Counted from the first letter of the stretch, positions 8,929 to 17,276 are shown. The stretch is DNA of 64,000 nt from Streptomyces sp. NRRL B-1140 (GCF_001280065.1 NZ_LGEA01000094.1:1-64000); one strand, 5' to 3'. The notes: generated by a model not told the origin, from the sequence alone. Translations and numbers: made by a program.

Positions 8929-10089
8929 ATGCACCGCATCACCGTCATCGGCGGCGGCTTCGCCGGGCTGACCGCGGCCATCACCGCCGCCGAGGCCGGC
9001 GCCAAGGTCACCCTCCACGAGGCGCACCACACCCTGGGTGGCCGGGCGCGCACCGCCGAGGGCCCGTACCGCACCAACGAGGGCCCGCACGCCCTCTACA
9101 ACGGCGGCCCGCACTGGGCCTGGCTGAAACAACGCGACCTCATCGGCCCGCTCGCCCCGATCCCGCCCCTGGAGGCGGCCCGGCTCCGGCTGCGGCACCA
9201 GGGCGTGCTGCGCCGCACCCCGCCCTTCGCCCTGCTGAAACTGCTGCGCCGGACGGGCCGTCAGGCGCCCGTGGACGCCGACTTCCTCACCTGGGCGACG
9301 GAGATCGCGGGCGAGGAGGGCGCCCGGGCCGCCGCAAACTACTCGGCGGTCGCCCTGTTCCACCACGCCCCCGGGTCGCTGTCCGCCGCGTTCGTGCAGG
9401 AGCGGCTGCGCCGGGCCACCAAGCTGCCGCCCGAGGCGCACTACCCGCGCGGCGGCTGGGCGAGCCTCATCGACCGGATGGCGGCCCGCGCCTGGAACCT
9501 GGGCGTCCGGATGGAGACCCTGTCCCGCGTCGACACGCTCCCCACCGGCACGCCCGTCGTCGTCGCCACCTCCCTCGACGCCGCCCGCCGCCTGCTCGGC
9601 GACGACTCCCTGACCTGGCCGAGCGGCCGGACCACCCTCGTCGACCTGGCCGTGCGCACCCGGCGCGGGGACGCCTTCGTGGTCTCCGACCTGGACGCAC
9701 CGGGCTGGCTGGAGCGGTTCACCGCCCAGGACGCAAGCCTCGCCCCGGCCGGGGAGCAGCTGATCCAGGGGCAGATCCCCCTCGCGCCGCACGAGTCCAA
9801 GGCCGACGGCACCGCCCGCGCCGAGCAGTTGCTCGACCTCGGGTTCCCGGGCTGGCGCGAGCGGCTCACCTGGCGGCGCGAGTCGGTGGCGAACGGCCGT
9901 ACCGGCGCGGTCGATCCACCCGGCACCAGCTGGCGCGACCGGCCGGCCGTGGACCGGGGCGAGGGGGTCTACCTCGCCGGCGACCAGGTCGCGGCCCCCG
10001 GAGTGTTGTCGGAGGTGTCCTTCAACAGCGCCCTGACGGCGGTCTCCCTGGCCCTCGGCCGACGCGAGCTTGACCTCAAGCAAGCTTGA
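8929..10089 (+). CDS. FAD-dependent oxidoreductase (phytoene desaturase/amine oxidase-like)
   Basis: A 386-residue flavoprotein. The dinucleotide-binding motif ITVIGGGFAGLTAAITAAEAG sits at the N-terminus, followed by LGGRARTAEG as in phytoene desaturases and monoamine oxidases. The C-terminal FAD motif is GVYLAGDQVAAPGVLSEVSF. The substrate is unknown, and no carotenoid genes are adjacent. ATG 8929 has GGGAGA nine bases upstream. The last codons and stop overlap the SoxR-type operator of the next gene, so the two genes are tightly packed. Confidence 0.8.
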   Translation: MHRITVIGGGFAGLTAAITAAEAGAKVTLHEAHHTLGGRARTAEGPYRTNEGPHALYNGGPHWAWLKQRDLIGPLAPIPPLEAARLRLRHQGVLRRTPPFALLKLLRRTGRQAPVDADFLTWATEIAGEEGARAAANYSAVALFHHAPGSLSAAFVQERLRRATKLPPEAHYPRGGWASLIDRMAARAWNLGVRMETLSRVDTLPTGTPVVVATSLDAARRLLGDDSLTWPSGRTTLVDLAVRTRRGDAFVVSDLDAPGWLERFTAQDASLAPAGEQLIQGQIPLAPHESKADGTARAEQLLDLGFPGWRERLTWRRESVANGRTGAVDPPGTSWRDRPAVDRGEGVYLAGDQVAAPGVLSEVSFNSALTAVSLALGRRELDLKQA

Positions 10090-10100
10090 GGTTGAATGCT
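10070..10100 (+). promoter_or_regulatory. SoxR-type promoter/operator of the quinone oxidoreductase gene
   Basis: A perfect 9+2+9 palindrome, ACCTCAAGCAAGCTTGAGGT (10073-10092), contains the CCTCAAG/CTTGAGG arms of the SoxR box. It sits between a TTGACC -35 (10070-10075) and a weak AATGCT -10 (10095-10100) with a 19-bp spacer, the long spacing that MerR-family activators need. The box overlaps the stop codon of the upstream gene. In S. coelicolor a quinone oxidoreductase gene in this neighbourhood (SCO4266) belongs to the SoxR regulon. Confidence 0.8.
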
Positions 10101-10151
10101 GGTCGCAGCGAACGTCCCACCAGAGAGCGAACGTTCACCAGAGGAGTCGTC

Positions 10152-11135
10152 ATGCACGCCATCCGCCTGCACGCCTTCGGCCCGGCCGAGAACCTCACCT
10201 ACGAGCAGGTCGAGGACCCCAGGCCGGGCCCCGGCCAGGTGCGTATCACCGTACGCGCGGCGGGCGTCCACCTCCTGGACGCCGCCCTGCGCGAGGGCAT
10301 GCCGGGCGGCCCGGCGAACGAGCCGGCGGCCCTGCCCACCGTCCCCGGCCGCGAGGTCGCCGGTGTCGTCGAGTCCCTGGGCGAGGGCGTCGCCGGGTCG
10401 TGGCTGGGCAAGCGGGTCGTCGCCCACCTCGGCTTCGTCCCGGGCGGTTACGCCGAACTGGCCGTCACCGAGGCCGAGCGCCTGCACGAGATCCCCGGGA
10501 ACCTGGACTTCGCCGAGGCCGTGGCCATGATCGGCACGGGCCGTACGGCGGTCGGGATCCTGCAGTTCGCCGACCTCGGCCCCGACTCCGTGGTCGTCGT
10601 CCCGGCCGCCGCCGGAGGCATCGGCACCCTCCTCGTGCAGTACGCCAAGAACGCCGGGGCGACCGTCGTGGGCCTCGCGGGCGGACCGGAGAAGACCGCC
10701 CGTGTGCAGGCGGGCGGCGCCGATCTCGCCGTCGACTACAAGGACCCGGCCTGGCCCGCGAAGGTCCGCGCCCATCTCGGCGGGCGGACCGCGACCGTCG
10801 TCTTCGACGGCGTCGGCGGCGACATCGCCCGCGAGGCCGTCGCCCTCCTCGGCCCGGGGGGCAAGCACATCGTCTTCGGCTGGTCCGGCGAGGGCATCCG
10901 GGACGGCGGCCCCTACCTCGTCGACGGCGTCTCCGAGCAGGTCCTCGGCCCGGCGATGCTGGGGAAGGCCGGCGGACCCGACCCCCTGCGCACCCTCGAA
11001 CTGCGCGCCCTCACCGAGGCCGCCGCCGGCCGCCTCACCCCTGCCGTGCAGCGCTTCCCGCTCCGCGAGGCGGCGGCGGCACACCGGGCGCTGGAGGGCC
11101 GGAGCACGGTCGGGAAGGTGGTTCTGGAGCCGTGA
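10152..11135 (+). CDS. Zinc-type alcohol dehydrogenase-like quinone oxidoreductase, SoxR target
   Basis: A 327-residue medium-chain dehydrogenase/reductase. The N-terminal GroES-like domain carries GQVRITVRAAGVHLLDA; the Rossmann domain carries VVVPAAAGGIGTLLVQYAKNAGA and VFDGVGGD. There is no structural-zinc Cys cluster, which points to the NADPH:quinone reductase branch. It probably detoxifies redox-active compounds. The SoxR box 60 bases upstream implies induction by such compounds, as for S. coelicolor SCO4266. ATG 10152 has an AGAGGAG site. The soxR gene itself is not in this window. Confidence 0.88.
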   Translation: MHAIRLHAFGPAENLTYEQVEDPRPGPGQVRITVRAAGVHLLDAALREGMPGGPANEPAALPTVPGREVAGVVESLGEGVAGSWLGKRVVAHLGFVPGGYAELAVTEAERLHEIPGNLDFAEAVAMIGTGRTAVGILQFADLGPDSVVVVPAAAGGIGTLLVQYAKNAGATVVGLAGGPEKTARVQAGGADLAVDYKDPAWPAKVRAHLGGRTATVVFDGVGGDIAREAVALLGPGGKHIVFGWSGEGIRDGGPYLVDGVSEQVLGPAMLGKAGGPDPLRTLELRALTEAAAGRLTPAVQRFPLREAAAAHRALEGRSTVGKVVLEP

Positions 11136-11202
11136 CCGCCACCCCGGCAGCGGCGCGGGTTCCGCGGATGCGGGACGCCCCGATCCATGGTCTTCTGGCG
11201 GG

Positions 11203-12705
11203 ATGAGTGTCACCCGGACAGGCGATGAGGGCCGCTCCGTGGACACCGACCCGCGCCGCTGGTGGGGCCTGGTCGTCATCGCCCTGGCACAACTGATGGT
11301 CGTGCTGGACGCGACCATCGTGAACATCGCCCTCCCCTCCGCACAGCGCGACCTCGGCATGTCCGACGGGAACCGCCAGTGGGTCATCACCGCCTACACC
11401 CTGGCCTTCGGCGGGCTGCTCCTGCTGGGCGGGCGGATCGCCGACCTCGTGGGCCGCAAGCGGACCTTCGTCATCGGCTTGGCCGGCTTCGCCGCCGCCT
11501 CCGCGCTCGGCGGCGCCGCCGGCGGAGCGGGCATGCTCTTCGGAGCCCGCGCCCTCCAGGGTGTCTTCGCCGCCCTTCTGGCACCCTCCGCGCTGTCCCT
11601 GCTGACGACGACCTTCACCGACCCCAGGGAACGGGGCAAGGCCTTCGGCATCTACGGCGCCCTCGCCGGCAGCGGCGCCGCGCTCGGCTTCATCGTCGGC
11701 GGTCTGCTCACCGAGTACCTGGGCTGGCGCTGGTGCCTCTACGTCAACGTGCCCATCGCGATCGCCGCCGTGCTCGGCGCCCTCGCCCTGCTGCACGACC
11801 GCCCAGGCCACGCCGGCGCCCGCCTCGACGTCCCCGGCGTCCTGCTCGGCTGCGGCGGCCTCGTCGCGATCGTCTACGGCTTCAGCGAGGCCGAGTCCCG
11901 CGGCTGGATGGACCCGATGGTGCTGTCGCTGTTCGCCGCGGGCGCCGTCCTGCTCGCGGTGTTCGTGTGGTGGCAGTCCCGGGCGCCCATGCCGCTGCTG
12001 CCGCTGCACATCATCCGTGACCGCAACCGCGCCGGCTGCTTCCTGACCATGGCACTGGCCGTGATCGGCATGTTCGGCCTGTTCCTGTTCCTGACGTACT
12101 ACCTCCAGGCCGTGCTCCTGTACTCCCCCGTCAAGACGGGCCTGGCCTTCCTGCCGCTCACGGTCGCGATCATCATCGGCTCGACCCAGATCTCCGCCCG
12201 GCTGCTCCAGCGCGTGCCGCCGCGCATGCTGATGGTGCCCGGCATGGTCCTGGCCGCGACCGGAATGGTGCTCCTGACCCAGATCACGACGCACTCCTCC
12301 TACGCCACCGAGATCCTGCCCGCGCTGCTGCTGCTCGGCCTCGGCATGGGCCTGACGTTCATGCCGGTCTTCGCCACCGCCACCGCGGGCGTCGCCCCGC
12401 ACGACTCGGGCGTGACGTCCGCGACGGTCAACACCTCGCAGCAGGTCGGCGGCTCCATCGGCACGGCCCTCCTCAACACCATCGCGACGACCAGCACCGC
12501 CACCTACGTCACGGCCCACCTCACCAACCCCTCGGACCGCACCCGGGTCGTCCGCGAGGGCGTCGTCCACGGCTACACCGTCGCCATCTGGTGGGCCGCC
12601 GGCATCATGCTGCTGGCCGGACTCGTCGCGGGCCTGATGGTGACGACGAAGGCCCCGAAACACGGCGCACCGGCCGACGCACCCGTCCCGGAAACGGCGA
12701 CCTGA
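11203..12705 (+). CDS. MFS drug:H+ antiporter, 14-TM DHA2 (EmrB/QacA) family
   Basis: A 500-residue inner-membrane exporter. DHA2 hallmarks are VVLDATIVNIALPSAQRDLG in TM1, the loop GGRIADLVGRKR (motif A) and GSGAALGFIVGGLLTEYLGWRW (motif C, diagnostic for antiporters). About 14 hydrophobic segments are evident. The substrate is unknown. The gene begins 67 bases after the SoxR-regulated reductase and may be read through from it, which would couple export of redox-active compounds to their reduction. That link is inferred. Confidence 0.88.
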   Translation: MSVTRTGDEGRSVDTDPRRWWGLVVIALAQLMVVLDATIVNIALPSAQRDLGMSDGNRQWVITAYTLAFGGLLLLGGRIADLVGRKRTFVIGLAGFAAASALGGAAGGAGMLFGARALQGVFAALLAPSALSLLTTTFTDPRERGKAFGIYGALAGSGAALGFIVGGLLTEYLGWRWCLYVNVPIAIAAVLGALALLHDRPGHAGARLDVPGVLLGCGGLVAIVYGFSEAESRGWMDPMVLSLFAAGAVLLAVFVWWQSRAPMPLLPLHIIRDRNRAGCFLTMALAVIGMFGLFLFLTYYLQAVLLYSPVKTGLAFLPLTVAIIIGSTQISARLLQRVPPRMLMVPGMVLAATGMVLLTQITTHSSYATEILPALLLLGLGMGLTFMPVFATATAGVAPHDSGVTSATVNTSQQVGGSIGTALLNTIATTSTATYVTAHLTNPSDRTRVVREGVVHGYTVAIWWAAGIMLLAGLVAGLMVTTKAPKHGAPADAPVPETAT

Positions 12706-12787
12706 GGGACACGGAACCCGTGGCCCGTCCTCGGTGCGAGAAGGTCCGGCGAAATTCGCGTGCCCGGGCCCCGAGCACCCCACTACC

Positions 12788-13687
12788 GTGCCCGGAGTGA
12801 TCGACATTCCCCGGGAACTGGCGGCATCACAGGAGAAGTTCAACGGCGAGGCGGGCCGCGCCTTCATCGTCGGTCTGCCGGAGCAGACGGCCCACTTCCT
12901 CGACCACTGGGACCTGAGACCCGACGGCACGCCCATGCACGGCGTCTCCGCGCTGGTCGTCCCGGTCGTCCGGACCGCCGACGGCACCCCTGCGGTCCTC
13001 AAGCTCCAGATCCTCGACGAGGAGAGCGAAGGCGAACCGGTCGCGCTGCGCGCCTGGGACGGCGACGGAGCCGTCCGCCTCCTCGGCCACGACGAACCCA
13101 CCGGCACCATGCTGCTGGAACGCCTCGACGAGAACCGCATGCTGTCCCACGTGCCGGACGCGCACCAGGCCGTGGTGACCATCGCCGGGCTCCTGGCCCA
13201 CCTGACGTCCTTCCCGGCCCCGCCCGGCCTGCGCCGCCTCGGCGACATCGCCCGGCGCATGCTCGACCGGACCCCCCGGGCCCTCGGCCGCATCCCCGAC
13301 CCCGCGGCCCGCCGCCTCGTCGCCGACTGCGCGGCCGCCGTACGCGAGGTCGTGGACGAGCCGGGCGACCGCCTCCTGCACTGGGACCTCCACGACGAGA
13401 ACGTCCTCGCCTCCGGCCGCGCCGACTGGCTGGCGATCGACCCCAAGCCCCTCGCCGGCGACCCCGGCTTCGAACTGTGGCCCGCCCTCGACAACCGCTA
13501 CGACCCCGGCGACATCCTCTGGCGCTTCGACGCCATGACCGACATCCTCGCCCTGGACCGCGACCGCGCCCGCGCCTGGACCTTGGCCCGCCTCCTGCAG
13601 AACGCCCTCTGGGACATCGAGGACGGCCGCCCCGTCGACGACGGCCAACTGGAGATCGCCCGACGGCTCCGCGGTCGCGGCCTCTGA
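12788..13687 (+). CDS. Aminoglycoside/hydroxyurea antibiotic kinase-like phosphotransferase
   Basis: About 300 residues of the aminoglycoside phosphotransferase fold, closest to the APH(6)/hydroxyurea-kinase branch. The N-lobe (LVVPVVRTADGTPAVLKLQ) supplies the ATP-site lysine. The catalytic loop reads HWDLHDENVLA and the metal-binding segment IDPKPLAGDPGFELWP. Such enzymes O-phosphorylate streptomycin-type sugars, but many chromosomal members have no proven drug substrate. GTG 12788 and GTG 12797 are both possible starts. A strong hairpin follows the stop. Confidence 0.82.
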   Translation: MPGVIDIPRELAASQEKFNGEAGRAFIVGLPEQTAHFLDHWDLRPDGTPMHGVSALVVPVVRTADGTPAVLKLQILDEESEGEPVALRAWDGDGAVRLLGHDEPTGTMLLERLDENRMLSHVPDAHQAVVTIAGLLAHLTSFPAPPGLRRLGDIARRMLDRTPRALGRIPDPAARRLVADCAAAVREVVDEPGDRLLHWDLHDENVLASGRADWLAIDPKPLAGDPGFELWPALDNRYDPGDILWRFDAMTDILALDRDRARAWTLARLLQNALWDIEDGRPVDDGQLEIARRLRGRGL

Positions 13688-13707
13688 CGTGCGGGGACGG
13701 GAACAGC

Positions 13708-13742
13708 CGTGCCGCGGTACCCCTTCGCCGTACCGCGGCACG
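13708..13742. terminator. Bidirectional terminator hairpin
   Basis: A perfect 13-bp stem (CGTGCCGCGGTAC / GTACCGCGGCACG) with a 9-base loop lies between the convergent kinase gene and the small secreted-protein gene. Confidence 0.8.
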
Positions 13743-13753
13743 AGGCCGGTCCG

Positions 13754-14137
13754 TCAGAAGCAGGGCCTGGAGACGTTGCCCACCTCGTTGCCCTTGAGCA
13801 GGCCGCCCCAGATGTAGTTGCCGTCCGACAGCAGCACCCACTTGTCGTGGCTGATGCCGTTGGCCGTCACGGGACCGCCCACGAGCCAGCACTCGGCGCT
13901 CAGGCTCTGGTTCGCCGCGACGGTGTAGGCGATCCGGTAGCCCACCGCCGGCCCGATCCGCACGTTGCCGTTGATCCAGGTGGTGACCGTCTGGCTGGCA
14001 CTCACGGTCGCGGCGGCCCGCTCGGTCTGCCCGCCCGACGCGGCGACCGCCGGAGCGGCCGTACCGGCCCCGACGAGGATCGCCGCTGCCGCCGCGGTCA
14101 TGAGCCTGGTCCTCGAACGTGACGTGAAACGCTGCAT
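13754..14137 (-). CDS. Small secreted protein, SH3-like/hypothetical
   Basis: A 127-residue exported protein. A basic N-terminus (MQRFTSRSRTR), a hydrophobic core (AAAAAILVGAGTAAPAV) and an AVAA-S site form a clear Sec signal peptide. The mature 94 residues hold two cysteines (AECWLVGG and SRPCF) that may form a disulfide, and a pattern (VRIGPAVGYRIAYTV, YIWGGLLKGNEVG) that resembles bacterial SH3-like domains. The AAAGGAGAC site before ATG 14137 is strong. The function is unknown; cell-wall association is possible. Confidence 0.75.
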   Translation of the reverse strand: MQRFTSRSRTRLMTAAAAAILVGAGTAAPAVAASGGQTERAAATVSASQTVTTWINGNVRIGPAVGYRIAYTVAANQSLSAECWLVGGPVTANGISHDKWVLLSDGNYIWGGLLKGNEVGNVSRPCF

Positions 14138-14313
14138 GGTCGTCCGTCTCCTTTGTCGTTGCGAGGCGCCGTCCCGAAGCGACACCGTCCTCGCCGTGCG
14201 CCCTGTGCTTCCATGTACGCCACGTGTACGCACGGCACGGCGGTCGGGTTGCAGCGGATACGAACTCTTTTCCCGGACTTCCGGGCGATGACCACACGGG
14301 GGCACAACGGGGC

Positions 14314-14826
14314 ATGACCGAGGAGGAGTTCGACGTCTTCTACGCCTCGGCCTTCCCGCGGCTGGTCGGGCGGGTCTACGCCGTCACGGGGGATCTGGCA
14401 GAGGCGCAGGACGTGGTGCAGGAGGCGTTCGTACGCGCCTGGGACCGGCGGCGCGAGATGCTGGCCGACGAGGCACCGGAGGCGTGGGTACGCACGGTCG
14501 CGGTACGGCTCGCGGTCAGCCGCTGGCGCCGTGCCCGGCGCTGGCTGGAACTGGTGCGCCACCACGCGGCCCCCGAGCACGTCCCGGGGCCGGGTCCGGA
14601 GCACACCGCACTGGTCCAGGCCCTGCGCAAGCTGCCGCAGGCACAGCGCACCGCGATCGTTCTGCACCATTTGTGCGACCTGAGTGTGGAGCAGGTAGCC
14701 TCCGAGACCGGCGCGGCCGTGGGAACGGTGAAAGCCCGCCTGTCACGCGGCAGGGCGGCGCTCGCCGAGCATCTCGGCCCCGAGAGGCACGACAGCGGTG
14801 AGAAGGAGGGCGACCGTGTCCGATGA
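14314..14826 (+). CDS. SigE-type ECF RNA polymerase sigma factor
   Basis: A 170-residue short sigma-70 factor. Region 2 reads FYASAFPRLVGRVYAVTGDLAEAQDVVQEAFVRAWDRR, and region 4 reads LPQAQRTAIVLHHLCDLSVEQVASETGAAVGTVKARLSRGRAAL with its helix-turn-helix. It resembles the actinobacterial SigE-like group. The next gene overlaps its stop by 11 bases and encodes a single-pass membrane protein, the arrangement expected for a sigma factor and its anti-sigma factor. ATG 14314 is used. Target promoters are not identified. Confidence 0.85.
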   Translation: MTEEEFDVFYASAFPRLVGRVYAVTGDLAEAQDVVQEAFVRAWDRRREMLADEAPEAWVRTVAVRLAVSRWRRARRWLELVRHHAAPEHVPGPGPEHTALVQALRKLPQAQRTAIVLHHLCDLSVEQVASETGAAVGTVKARLSRGRAALAEHLGPERHDSGEKEGDRVR

Positions 14827-15469
14827 CCTCACCGACCTGCTGCACGAGGTCGCCGACCGGCACCGGGCCGCCCCGCCGGTGCCGGGGCGGGAGATCAGAC
14901 GGCTGGCCGAACGCCGTGGCCGCCGGCGCCGTGCGGCCTACGCGAGCGGGGCCGCCGCGGTCGCACTGGCCCTCGCCGGCGGACTGGCGGTGGCGTTCAC
15001 CGGTCACGACGGCGCCCGCCCGGCGCCACCCGCCGCCGCGAGCGCCACCGCGCCGCCGCGACCGTCACCGGAACAGCCGCAGCGGGCGACGGCGACGGTC
15101 GACCTCAGCCGGCACGAACTCGCCCTCTCCGGGCGCCGGTTGCCCGTATCCGGCGGCACGGCACAGCATCCGACGCCGACCGGCCGGATGACCGTCGTCG
15201 CCAAATACCCCGAACGGCGCCTGCCGGGCGCGACCGTCGGGCTGGGGAAGGAGTACGACGTCGCCATGGACTGGGTGGTCGAACTGCGGGCCGCCGACGG
15301 CACGACCAACTACCTCGTCGCCCTGACCTTCAACGAGCAGGCCCCCGGCGAACGCGACGTCACACACGGTTGGATCGGGCTGCGCCCGGCGGACGCGAAG
15401 TGGTGCTACCAGCTGTTGCAGCCCGGCGACGAGGTCCGCATCAGCCGCACAGGCCCGGCCCCGGACTGA
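14816..15469 (+). CDS. Single-pass membrane protein with degenerate YkuD (L,D-transpeptidase) domain; probable partner of the sigma factor
   Basis: A 217-residue protein with three parts: about 35 cytosolic residues (SDDLTDLLHEVADRHR), one membrane helix (about 42-62) and an extracytoplasmic domain. The domain follows the YkuD plan, with TVDLSRHELALSG, TPTGRMTVVAKYP and a terminal GDEVRIS. The catalytic SHGC(I/V)R motif is replaced by THGWIGLRPADA, so the nucleophilic cysteine is a tryptophan, and cross-linking activity is not expected. The cytosolic start and overlap with the sigma gene suggest an anti-sigma or sensor role. GTG 14816 has a strong GAAGGAGG site. Confidence 0.75.
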   Translation: MSDDLTDLLHEVADRHRAAPPVPGREIRRLAERRGRRRRAAYASGAAAVALALAGGLAVAFTGHDGARPAPPAAASATAPPRPSPEQPQRATATVDLSRHELALSGRRLPVSGGTAQHPTPTGRMTVVAKYPERRLPGATVGLGKEYDVAMDWVVELRAADGTTNYLVALTFNEQAPGERDVTHGWIGLRPADAKWCYQLLQPGDEVRISRTGPAPD

Positions 15470-15505
15470 GCCCGAGCACCTCGCGATCGACCCCCCTTAC
15501 GACGA

Positions 15506-15538
15506 AACCCCAGGTCAGCGATTGTCTGACCTGGGGTT
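15506..15538. terminator. Terminator hairpin between tRNA-Thr and the sigma operon
   Basis: A perfect 13-bp stem (AACCCCAGGTCAG / CTGACCTGGGGTT) with a 7-base loop. It lies 9 bases beyond the tRNA 3' end on the minus strand and 36 bases after the plus-strand stop at 15469, so it can serve both. Confidence 0.85.
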
Positions 15539-15546
15539 CCAGCAGA

Positions 15547-15619
15547 GCCCCCTGTCGGATTCGAACCGACGACCTACGCATTACAAGTGCGTTGCTCTGG
15601 CCAGCTGAGCTAAGGAGGC
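15547..15619 (-). tRNA. tRNA-Thr (anticodon TGT)
   Basis: The 73-base gene reads on the minus strand from GCCTCCTTAGCTCAGCTGG to a 3' end AGGGGGC. The acceptor stem pairs over 7 bp with one G-T wobble, the T-loop is GGTTCGAATCC, and the anticodon loop is ACTTGTAAT with TGT at the anticodon, which reads ACA threonine codons. CCA is not encoded. I see no integrase or duplicated 3' end, so nothing suggests an integrated element here. Confidence 0.95.
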
Positions 15620-15676
15620 GGGTGCCGTGCGGCGCGTTGTCGCGCGTGAGAGCGGCACCACTGTACACAGAGCCCG

Positions 15677-16129
15677 TTACGCCGAGCCACGAAGTTCCGT
15701 TCGGCCGGCCCCCGGCTCCACCTCGTAGGCGAACCGATACGCCACCGTCGTCTCACCCTGCCGTGCGGTGAAGTCGCCCTTCCCCGTGAGGCCGCTCAGC
15801 TCTCCGCTCCCCGACCCGGGCACCACCTCGAAGGTGCAGTGCACGGTCCCGTCCTCGCCGAACCACCCCCGCTCCTCCACCGCGAAGCTCCCCTCACGGC
15901 CGTCGACGCGGCCGGTGAGGAGCTCCATGCCGCTGAAGGACCCCGTCTTCGCGGTGACGTAGACGATCGCGTACTCGCAGGCCGTCCCGGCCGCCTCGAT
16001 GCCGCCGGTGAAGGTGTTCCGGACCGAGGCGTGGGCGAGGCGGGGGTTCGCGTCCTCGCCGGGAGCGATCACGCGTTCCTGCCAGTCGGCGAAGGTGAAG
16101 TGGCCGTCGATGGTGCGGGTGCCGGGCAT
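15677..16129 (-). CDS. DUF3224 family protein
   Basis: A 150-residue protein of the DUF3224 family, predicted to be a small beta-barrel related to allene-oxide-cyclase-like folds. It opens with GHFTFADWQERVIAPGED and carries ASVRNTFTGGIEAAGTACEYAIVYV, with a C-terminal GKGDFTARQGETTVAYRF. No enzymatic role is established. It is transcribed away from a WYL regulator gene, and a perfect operator-like palindrome lies between them, so control by that regulator is likely. ATG 16129 is chosen for its upstream GAGAGGAC. Confidence 0.82.
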   Translation of the reverse strand: MPGTRTIDGHFTFADWQERVIAPGEDANPRLAHASVRNTFTGGIEAAGTACEYAIVYVTAKTGSFSGMELLTGRVDGREGSFAVEERGWFGEDGTVHCTFEVVPGSGSGELSGLTGKGDFTARQGETTVAYRFAYEVEPGAGRTELRGSA

Positions 16130-16178
16130 GGGGGGTCCTCTCGGTGGGCTCCTGATGTCCTCGACCAGCCTGGACGCC

Positions 16179-16203
16179 GTACCTGACATCTTCTGTCAGG
16201 TAC
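16179..16203. promoter_or_regulatory. Palindromic operator between DUF3224 gene and WYL regulator
   Basis: A perfect 10+5+10 inverted repeat: GTACCTGACA, TCTTC, TGTCAGGTAC. It is 50 bases upstream of the DUF3224 start and 18 bases upstream of the regulator start. Its place in a divergent pair and its perfection suggest the binding site of the WYL protein. Confidence 0.7.
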
Positions 16204-16221
16204 CGCGGCGCACGCCGCACA

Positions 16222-17223
16222 ATGGCCTCCATGCGCGCCGACCGGCTCCTCTCCCTGCTCCTGCTGCTCCAGAACCGCGGCCGGATGACCGCGCCCGAGC
16301 TCGCCGCCGAGCTGGAGGTGTCGGTGCGGACGGTCTACCGGGACGTCGAGGCGCTCGGGGCCGCCGGTGTGCCGGTGTGCGCTGACCGGGGGCCCGAGGG
16401 CGGCTACCGGCTGGTCGACGGGTACCGCACACGGCTGACCGGCCTGACCGACGCCGAGGCCGGTTCGCTGTTCCTCGCCGGGATGCCCGGGCCCGCGCGG
16501 GACCTCGGGCTGGGCGCGGTCCTGGCCAGCGCCCAGCTGAAGGTGCAGGCGGCGCTGCCCGCGGGGCTCGCCGGGCAGGCGCGGCGGGTGCAGGAGCGGT
16601 TCCATCTGGACGCTCCCGCCTGGTTCCGCGAGGCAGACCCGGTGCCGTGCCTGGAGGCGGTGGCGGCGGCCGTGTGGGAGCGGCGGGTGCTGCGGCTGCA
16701 CTACCGGCGCTGGCGCGGCGAGGTCCACCGGGAGGTGCGGCCGCTGGGGCTCGTCCTGAAGGGCGGCATCTGGTACCTGGTGGCGCTGGCGGAGGAGACG
16801 GTGCGGACCTACCGGGTCTCGCGCGTGCTGGCCGTGGAGGACACGGGCGAGGTCTTCGAGCGTCCCGCGGGGTTCGACCTCGCCGCCTGCTGGGCCGAGT
16901 CCTCCCGGCGTCTGGAGGCCGCCCTGCGCCAGGACACCGCCCGGCTGCGGATCTCGCCCCGCGCGCGGCGGCTGCTGCCGATGCAGTTCGGCGCGGCGGG
17001 CGTCGCCGCCCTGGAGAGCGCGGGCCCGGCCGACGGGGACGGCTGGGTGGAGGTGGAGCTGACCGTCGAGTCGGAGGCGGTGGCCGTGGGCGATCTGCTC
17101 CGTCTCGGCCAGGAGGCGGAGGTGCTCGGCCCTCCCGGACTCCGGCAGGCGGTGGCCCGGGCGGTCGCGGCGCTCGCGGACCGTTACGGGAAACCGGAAA
17201 CGAACAGGTCGGGTCAGCCGTAA
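16222..17223 (+). CDS. YafY-type HTH-WYL transcriptional regulator
   Basis: A 333-residue regulator. The N-terminal winged helix-turn-helix (about 4-60) includes RMTAPELAAELEVSVRTVYRDVEAL. The WYL domain (about 140-220) contains RVLRLHYRRWRGEVHREVRPLGLVLKGGIWYLVALA, and a WCX extension follows. WYL domains sense nucleic acids or nucleotides in several families. The protein probably binds the palindrome just upstream and controls itself and the DUF3224 gene. ATG 16222 or 16231 may be the start; there is no clear ribosome-binding site. Confidence 0.85.
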   Translation: MASMRADRLLSLLLLLQNRGRMTAPELAAELEVSVRTVYRDVEALGAAGVPVCADRGPEGGYRLVDGYRTRLTGLTDAEAGSLFLAGMPGPARDLGLGAVLASAQLKVQAALPAGLAGQARRVQERFHLDAPAWFREADPVPCLEAVAAAVWERRVLRLHYRRWRGEVHREVRPLGLVLKGGIWYLVALAEETVRTYRVSRVLAVEDTGEVFERPAGFDLAACWAESSRRLEAALRQDTARLRISPRARRLLPMQFGAAGVAALESAGPADGDGWVEVELTVESEAVAVGDLLRLGQEAEVLGPPGLRQAVARAVAALADRYGKPETNRSGQP

Positions 17224-17276
17224 TCTGCCGCTTCGAAAATTTCCGCGAAGTTCACAGGCCCGGAACTACTGACAGA

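Noticed and set aside
15547..15619. tRNA-Thr as an integration site of a mobile element
   Set aside because: No integrase, no duplicated tRNA 3' end and no change in gene character on either side.
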